This document shows, one piece after another, positions 6,140 to 7,726 of a stretch of 7,726 nucleotides of DNA (position 1 is the first letter of the stretch; each line of letters opens with the position of its first letter). This DNA comes from Pseudomonadota bacterium. GTDB lineage: Bacteria > Myxococcota > Myxococcia > Myxococcales > Myxococcaceae. The translations under genes and the position numbers were made by a program. The stretch is from assembly GCA_023424585.1 (NCBI GenBank), contig JAFADT010000480.1, forward strand, positions 1-7,726, given 5' to 3'. A model generated the notes under the pieces. That model searched no databases. It was given only the letters and a program-made list of their open reading frames with translations, and was not told the DNA's origin.

Positions 6140-7726
6140 ATGCCCGCTCCCCTGACGCGGCGACCGGAGACCAAGTCGTTCAGCATCGAGGACCTGCTCG
6201 ACCGCGTGCGGCGCGGCGAGGTGCGCATCCCCGACTTCCAGCGCCCCCTGCGGTGGACCGCGGACGACGTGCGCGACCTGCTGGACAGCGTGTACCGGGG
6301 CTATCCCATCGGGACGCTGCTGTTCTGGCGCCGGGAAGCCCCCGCCGCCAACGTCAGCTTCGGCCCCGTGCGCATCGACGCGCCCTCCACCAGCCAGGGC
6401 CTGTGGGCCGTGGACGGCCAGCAGCGCGTGACGGCGCTCGTGGGCGTCCTGCTGCATCCGTCCTATGGCGACGAGGCGGGCCGCGACGACTTCCACCTGT
6501 ACTTCGACCTGGAGACGGAGGAGCTGCATGCGCCTCCCGCGGAGGGCACGGCGCCACCGCACTGGCTGCCGATGAATGAAGTGCTGGACAGCGAGTCGCT
6601 GCTCCACTGGCTCAATCGCTACCCGGCCCGTGAAGCGCACCCGGAGCACCTGCGCGCCGCCATCCGCCTGGGCAAGGCCATCCGCGAGTACCAGGTGCCC
6701 GCCTACGTCGTGGACACGGCGGACGAGAAGGTCCTCCGCGTCATCTTCAAGCGCCTCAACACCGCCGGCCGCCCGCTCACGGATGAGGAGGTCTTCAACG
6801 CGCTGTACGTGGGCTCGCGCTCGCTCAGCCTGGAGTCGGTGACGCAAGGGCTGCGGGAGCTGGGCTTCGGGAGCATCCCGGAGTCGCTGCTGCTCAGGGC
6901 CGTGCTGGCCGTGCGCGGCCTGGACTTCACGCGGGGCTACCAGGAACAGCTCAGCCCGGACGACGAGCTCACGGAGACGGTCCGCCGCACGGACCGGGCG
7001 CTCCGGGACGCCATCGTGTTCCTCAAGCGCGACGCGTTCATCCCGCACCTCACGCTGCTGCCCGCGCCGGAGAGCTCGCTGGTCCTGCTGACGCGGTTCT
7101 TCCAACTGCACCCCGAACCGTCACCCCGCTCGCGGGAGCTGCTGTCCCGCTGGTTCTGGCGCCACATCGTCTTTGGCGGATGGGAGCTGAAGCCCGCCGA
7201 GGCCCTCCAGCTCTTCGCGGCGATCCGCTCCGATGAGGAGCGCTCCCTCCAGGCGCTGCTGGGCCAGGTGCCGCCGCCGCTCATCCGCTGGTGGATGGAG
7301 ACGGGCATGCCGGTCATCCCCAACTCCACCGCGCGCCCCCCGCTGGTCCTGCGCATCGCGATGCTGTCCCTCCAGCCGCGGGACCTGCTGACGGGCGCGG
7401 TGCTGGACCCCACGGAGCTGCTGGAGCAGCTGGGCGAGGGCTTCCAGCCCATCCTCCCCCCGGAGGGCGTGTGGTGGACCGCGCCGAGGAGCCTGGACCG
7501 TCGGACGGCCCGCCGCGTGATGGATGGGACCTTCAACTTCCTCTTCCACCCCCAGGTGCCGGGGCGCTCCTTCATCCAACTGCTCGAAGCGCAGCCGCCA
7601 CCGGCCGAAGAGCTTCTCCACAGCCACGGCCTCACCCCGCAGGCCCTGGACGCGCTGAGGCGTCAGGAGGGCCTGGGCTTCCTCCACCTGCGCCAGGCCG
7701 TGCTGGAGCCCGTCCTCCGCCAGTTC
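6140..7726 (+). CDS. DUF262 (GmrS/ParB-like) protein, partial at right edge
   Basis: The frame is open for 529 codons from the ATG at 6140 to the last base, with no stop in the window. The N-terminal DUF262 (GmrSD N-terminal) domain is clear: IPDFQRPLRW (30-39), LLDSVYRGYPIGTLLFW (47-63), the ParB-like signature DGQQRVTAL (92-100), and FKRLNTAGRPLTDEEVFNAL (203-222). In GmrSD enzymes this domain binds and hydrolyses NTP and drives a DUF1524 HNH nuclease that cuts modified phage DNA. SspE-type defence proteins share this architecture. Here no D/E-H-I-x-P nuclease motif is visible. The segment about 461-529, with FNFLFHP, HSHG and GFLHLR, resembles the C-terminal tail of many DUF262 proteins, so the gene may end soon after the window. 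There is no signal peptide, so it should act in the cytoplasm. The domain call is firm. The defence role is inference, and a nuclease partner could lie in the next gene. Confidence 0.9.
   Translation, partial: MPAPLTRRPETKSFSIEDLLDRVRRGEVRIPDFQRPLRWTADDVRDLLDSVYRGYPIGTLLFWRREAPAANVSFGPVRIDAPSTSQGLWAVDGQQRVTALVGVLLHPSYGDEAGRDDFHLYFDLETEELHAPPAEGTAPPHWLPMNEVLDSESLLHWLNRYPAREAHPEHLRAAIRLGKAIREYQVPAYVVDTADEKVLRVIFKRLNTAGRPLTDEEVFNALYVGSRSLSLESVTQGLRELGFGSIPESLLLRAVLAVRGLDFTRGYQEQLSPDDELTETVRRTDRALRDAIVFLKRDAFIPHLTLLPAPESSLVLLTRFFQLHPEPSPRSRELLSRWFWRHIVFGGWELKPAEALQLFAAIRSDEERSLQALLGQVPPPLIRWWMETGMPVIPNSTARPPLVLRIAMLSLQPRDLLTGAVLDPTELLEQLGEGFQPILPPEGVWWTAPRSLDRRTARRVMDGTFNFLFHPQVPGRSFIQLLEAQPPPAEELLHSHGLTPQALDALRRQEGLGFLHLRQAVLEPVLRQF

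Noticed and set aside
3321..6155. A plus-strand open frame of 944 codons, longer than any real gene in the window
   Set aside because: It lies antisense to the astacin gene, whose motifs are unmistakable. The translation is low-complexity Val/Ala/Arg/Gly/Asp-rich with no domain, a known by-product of extreme G/C third-position bias.
6113..7687. Several minus-strand open frames of 190-330 codons
   Set aside because: They are antisense to the DUF262 gene, whose motifs and perfect ribosome binding site settle the coding strand.

Overview
The window is very GC-rich bacterial DNA. Its codon bias (nearly every third position G or C), gene style and families point to a myxobacterium of the Myxococcus/Corallococcus/Pyxidicoccus kind. 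That placement rests on recognition, not on a search. Five protein genes cover almost all of it. The two outer genes run off the window and are seen only in part. There is no rRNA, tRNA, CRISPR array, transposase or integrase.

Layout, left to right. (1) 2-286, minus: the first 95 codons of a lipoprotein with a textbook lipobox. Its mature part resembles the N-terminal region of myxobacterial SitA-type polymorphic toxins, and its codon use is clearly looser than its neighbours'. (2) 345-1463, minus: a winged-helix HTH_42 protein of the AlkZ-like DNA glycosylase family, with the QxQ catalytic motif. (3) 1464-1586: a short divergent promoter region. (4) 1587-3251, plus: a complete GH13 enzyme of the trehalose-synthase type, with all catalytic residues. 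(5) 3236-3269: a 13-bp perfect hairpin between convergent genes, overlapping the GH13 stop codon. (6) 3294-5909, minus: an exported 871-residue astacin (M12A) metalloprotease with a propeptide, a zinc site, two tandem beta-type domains and six 58-61-residue propeller-like repeats. (7) 5910-6139: a second divergent intergenic region. (8) 6140 to the right edge, plus: 529 codons of a DUF262 (GmrS/ParB-like) protein of the kind found in type IV restriction and phage defence. No HNH nuclease motif is visible in the part shown.

The genes do not form one pathway. Only the glycosylase and the lipoprotein share a strand with a short gap (58 nt). The window reads as an accessory neighbourhood: a possible contact-delivered toxin, a DNA-repair enzyme, a sugar enzyme, a large exported protease and a possible nucleic-acid defence protein. 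The points most worth a second look are the toxin-like lipoprotein head at the left edge, the repeat architecture of the protease, and the DUF262 protein without an evident nuclease centre.
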